63,807 nt of DNA, from assembly GCA_030684775.1 (NCBI GenBank), contig JAUXXW010000074.1, forward strand, positions 1 to 63,807, given 5' to 3'. The position numbers and the translations under genes were made by a program. Source of the stretch: Pseudomonadota bacterium. Its GTDB lineage: Bacteria; Pseudomonadota; Gammaproteobacteria; Burkholderiales; Thiobacillaceae. The notes beneath the pieces were generated by a model that was not told the DNA's origin, searched no databases, and worked only from the letters and a program-made list of their open reading frames with translations. Shown here in pieces: positions 61,412 to 63,807 of this stretch; the stretch's first letter is position 1; each line of letters begins with the position of its first letter.

Positions 61412-62323
61412 TGACAAATCCTTTTCCACCGCGCGCGCGGCGGTGAGGCCCTGGGCCATGGCTGTCGGCACCGAGGGTTGCGGCGTGTCGGTGACGTCGC
61501 CGGCGGCGTAGATGCCGGGCACGCTGCAACGCTGCCAGGCATCGACATGAAGATAGCCGGTATCGGTAAGCGTCGGGCGGATTGCCGGGTCGAATGAGTT
61601 CAGCACATCGGTATTGGGCAGGTAGCCATACATCACCAATACCCAGTCGAAGGCGCGTTCGCGCCCCGGCCAGTTGGCGACCACGTGATCGTCGCCACAA
61701 CTGAGGCGTGGCGCCGGACAATTCGTGCGCAGATCGATTTCCCGGTGCCTCAGACACGATTCGATGAACGGCCTGCGCGCGGACAGGCCCGCGCGCGTGC
61801 AGATGACGGCGTGATTGCCGCGTTCCGCGAGAAACAGCGCGTGATCCAGTGCATTGTCGCCACCCCCGAGAATCAGTACCTTTGCCCCCCGGATATCGTC
61901 GCGGATGGCGTGCGACAAGGGGCCGATGATGACCCGCCGGCAGGCGTCGGCCAGTTGCTCCAGCTCGGGCGTGCCGCGCGGACGGGTGCCGGTGGCGAGG
62001 ACGATGGCATTCGCTCGCAGCGGCGTATCCAGGCCGGACAAGGTCAGGTGAAAACCCGCCGCGCGCCGAATCACACCGCTCACTTGCGTGCGGTAATGCG
62101 TCAATACCGGCAACGCGCGGTAATGCTCGGCCAGACGCTGAGTCATGGCCTCGCCGGTCTCTCCGGGATAGCCCAGCATCCACAGATTGGGATGGAAGTT
62201 GCCGCGCTGGGCGCCGCCGAGATGGTCGCCGCGCTCAATCACCACAGGCGTCAACCCGAATGACAGGCAGGCATTGGCGCAGGACATGCCGGCGGGGCCG
62301 GCACCGAGGATGGCGACGATCAT
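61403..62323 (-). CDS. FAD-dependent NAD(P)-disulfide-reductase-like oxidoreductase
   Basis: The 306-residue protein has an N-terminal FAD-binding GxGxxG (AILGAGPAGMSCANACLSFG), ATGTRPRGT, a second nucleotide-binding loop (KVLILGGGDNALDHALFLAE), and the terminal FAD segment (VPGIYAAGDVTDTPQPSVPT, AMAQG). The overall size and order resemble thioredoxin reductases and thioredoxin-reductase-like ferredoxin reductases. The redox CxxC of thioredoxin reductase is absent, so a ferredoxin-NADP reductase-like or other electron-transfer role is more likely. It is divergent from the methyltransferase gene. The 3' end holds the phoB control site. Confidence 0.88.
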   Translation of the reverse strand: MIVAILGAGPAGMSCANACLSFGLTPVVIERGDHLGGAQRGNFHPNLWMLGYPGETGEAMTQRLAEHYRALPVLTHYRTQVSGVIRRAAGFHLTLSGLDTPLRANAIVLATGTRPRGTPELEQLADACRRVIIGPLSHAIRDDIRGAKVLILGGGDNALDHALFLAERGNHAVICTRAGLSARRPFIESCLRHREIDLRTNCPAPRLSCGDDHVVANWPGRERAFDWVLVMYGYLPNTDVLNSFDPAIRPTLTDTGYLHVDAWQRCSVPGIYAAGDVTDTPQPSVPTAMAQGLTAARAVEKDLSPS

Positions 62324-62374
62324 GAGGGGGTGCGAGTTGCCGTTATCATGGCCGGCAAAACTAGCACAGCCGCC

Positions 62375-63598
62375 ATGACCTCACTACCCATACCTGCTCC
62401 CGAAGCCCTCGCCCACAGCGCCCGCCTGGTCGAGCACCTCCACGCCGAGATCGCCGCCGGCGGCGGTTGGCTGCCCTTTGCGCGTTACATGGAACTGGCG
62501 CTCTACGCCCCTGGACTCGGCTATTACGCCGCCGGCACGGCCAAACTGGGCGCGGCGGGCGACTTTGTCACCGCGCCGGAAATGACCCCCTTGTTCGGCC
62601 GCACGCTGGCGCGACAAATCGCCGGCGTGCTCGCAGCAACTGGTGGCGACATTGTTGAACTGGGCGCAGGTGGCGGCCGCCTGGCGCTCGATCTGCTGCT
62701 GGAACTGGAAAACCTGGGGAGCCTGCCGGAACGCTATCTGATCCTGGAGGTGAGCCCCGACCTGCGCGCGCGCCAAGCCGCCTTGCTGCGGGAAAAGGCG
62801 CCGCATCTGTCACCCCGGGTGCGCTGGCTGGAGGCCCTGCCAGGTGAAATAAGCGGCGTGGTGCTGGGCAATGAGGTGCTGGATGCCCTGCCGGTGCATC
62901 TGCTGCATCGCACGGCGGCGGGCGTATTCGAGCGCGGCGTGATCTGGAAGATGCCCCCGACAGCGCCGCTTCGCGGCGCTCTCCCCCCAAGGGGGCCTGG
63001 AAACACTTGGGGCGGCCCGGCGTGTTTCGAGGGATTTGCCTGGGAGGATCGCCCACTCGGCGCGGGGCCACTGCGTGAGTTGGCGCTGACTTTGCCGGAG
63101 GTGGGCGGCTATCTGACGGAAGCCTGCCCGGCGGCGAGTGCCCTGATCGCCAGCCTGGCCGAGCGGCTACGGCACGGCCTGTTGCTGTTCCTCGATTACG
63201 GTTTTCCGGCGTCCGAGTTCCATCACCCGCAACGCCACATGGGCACGCTCAAGGTTCATTACCGCCATCACAGCCTGGACGACCCGTTTTACCTGCCCGG
63301 TCTGGCGGACATCACCGCGCATGTCGATTTCAGCGCGGTGGCGAAGGCGGGCCGGGAGGCCGGCCTCGATCTGCTGGGGTACACCAGCCAGGGCAATTTC
63401 CTGCTGAACGCGGGATTGCTGGATTTGTTGGCGGAGATGCAGCCGGGAACGCGGGACTACCTGCGCGCCGCCGTAGCCGTGCAGAAGCTGGTGCAGCCCT
63501 CGGAAATGGGCGAGTCGTTCAAGGCTATCGCCCTGGGGCGGGGAATTGAAAACGCCCCGACTGGATTCAGCCGGGGCGATCGTGGCGGGGCGTTGTAG
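62375..63598 (+). CDS. MidA/NDUFAF7-family SAM-dependent methyltransferase with a repeat-encoded insertion
   Basis: The family (DUF185) includes mitochondrial NDUFAF7, which methylates an arginine of a complex I subunit; the bacterial substrate is unknown. The 407-residue protein has the family core LPFARYMELALYAPGLGYYA, GDFVTAPEMTPLFGR, the SAM loop DIVELGAGGGRLALDLL, GVVLGNEVLDALPVHLL and the terminal GRGIENAP. About 25 residues (PPTAPLRGALPPRGPGNTWG) between ERGVIWKM and FEGFAWEDRP are read from a palindromic repeat. ATG 62375 is chosen from family alignment; ATG 62348 and GTG 62330 are in frame. No export signal is visible. Confidence 0.88.
   Translation: MTSLPIPAPEALAHSARLVEHLHAEIAAGGGWLPFARYMELALYAPGLGYYAAGTAKLGAAGDFVTAPEMTPLFGRTLARQIAGVLAATGGDIVELGAGGGRLALDLLLELENLGSLPERYLILEVSPDLRARQAALLREKAPHLSPRVRWLEALPGEISGVVLGNEVLDALPVHLLHRTAAGVFERGVIWKMPPTAPLRGALPPRGPGNTWGGPACFEGFAWEDRPLGAGPLRELALTLPEVGGYLTEACPAASALIASLAERLRHGLLLFLDYGFPASEFHHPQRHMGTLKVHYRHHSLDDPFYLPGLADITAHVDFSAVAKAGREAGLDLLGYTSQGNFLLNAGLLDLLAEMQPGTRDYLRAAVAVQKLVQPSEMGESFKAIALGRGIENAPTGFSRGDRGGAL
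62953..63028. repeat. GGGGCGGCCCGGC-type palindromic repeat read in frame in the methyltransferase gene
   Basis: AGCGCCGCTTCGCGGCGCT hairpin, CCCCCCAAGGGGG palindrome and the stem AAACAC/GTGTTT around TTGGGGCGGCCCGGC. Compare the flhG 3' end (7732), which has AAAAAC/GTTTTT at the same place. Confidence 0.88.
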
Positions 63599-63618
63599 CT
63601 CCCCTACAGCCGTTGCAT

Positions 63619-63640
63619 GTTGGGCACGCTACGCTTTGCA
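63619..63640. repeat. Half copy of the GTAGGTTGGGC repeat family
   Basis: TGTTGGGCACGCTACGCTTT followed by unrelated sequence (CACCCGCAAGGGG). Only the right arm is present and the terminal CCCAACCTAC is lost. Confidence 0.75.
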
Positions 63641-63714
63641 CCCGCAAGGGGCACGCCGGATTCGTAACCCACATTTAACAGCCCACCAAAAAACCCTTTA
63701 TAAATCATCCCACT

Positions 63715-63807
63715 ATGGCTGACCCCCTCCCCGTCAGGCACTACAACCGCGTCATCCGCCGTTCAAGCGACGGATCGCACGGTGCCTCCCGGCAGCGGAT
63801 CGATCCC
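63715..63807 (+). other. Possible start of a gene cut by the window edge
   Basis: An ATG at 63715 opens a frame of at least 31 codons (MADPLPVRHYNRVIRRSSDG ...) to the window end. The preceding bases (63660-63714) are A-rich, with TTTATAAATCATCCC but no clear ribosome-binding site. Too short to identify. Confidence 0.25.

Overview
The window is GC-rich, densely coded DNA from a flagellated Gram-negative bacterium, most likely a betaproteobacterium of the Rhodocyclales/Nitrosomonadales type. This rests on gene order (flhB-flhA-flhF-flhG-fliA-motC-motD; a complete dcw cluster ending in lpxC; dapF beside a DUF484 gene; phoB-phoR) and protein style. It is an inference; no rRNA is present. I saw no tRNA, CRISPR array, transposase or prophage.

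Layout. 0.1-2 kb: rsmI and pyrC. 2.2-10.2 kb: a flagellar operon (flhB, flhA, flhF, a P-loop-less flhG, fliA, motC, motD). 10.3-13 kb: an M48 lipoprotein protease, a 52-residue protein and a Dyp-type peroxidase. 13-15.3 kb (minus): a DUF815 ATPase and argJ. 15.3-18.5 kb: a FIST-domain protein and a PAS hybrid histidine kinase, preceded by a good sigma-28 promoter match. 18.6-27.5 kb (minus): tldD, a nitrilase-family hydrolase, priA, an AT-rich gap with DnaA boxes, dacB, a zinc-ribbon protein and parE. 27.7-38 kb: a ParDE-type toxin-antitoxin pair, metA, a rhodanese, a desaturase, acyltransferases, metK (minus), two LpxL-type acyltransferases, a GNAT enzyme, a broken CoA-binding gene, dapF and a small accessory island (nucleotidyltransferase plus a toxin-antitoxin pair) before the DUF484 gene. 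39.4-59.1 kb: the complete division and cell-wall cluster mraZ to ftsZ, lpxC and a small membrane protein. 59.3-63.6 kb: phoR, phoB, an FAD oxidoreductase and a MidA-type methyltransferase.

The most unusual property is the number of short palindromic repeats. At least four sequence families occur at gene junctions, on stop codons and inside coding sequences. Several are in-frame within genes that are normally essential (dapF, murF twice, murC, the murB tail). Two insertions are flanked by direct duplications (13 bp at ftsL/ftsI, 35 bp after lpxC), and the arms of two families show compensatory changes. The ftsL/ftsI insertion created a 26-codon minicistron that keeps ATGA stop-start coupling on both sides.

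Other points to check: three exact TTATNCACA DnaA boxes in a 185-bp AT-rich gap between dacB and priA; an FlhG that has lost its Walker A lysines but keeps the N-terminal DQAxxLR motif; an FlhB with NPLH at the autocleavage site; MraZ boxes on the mra promoter; and a Pho box before phoB.
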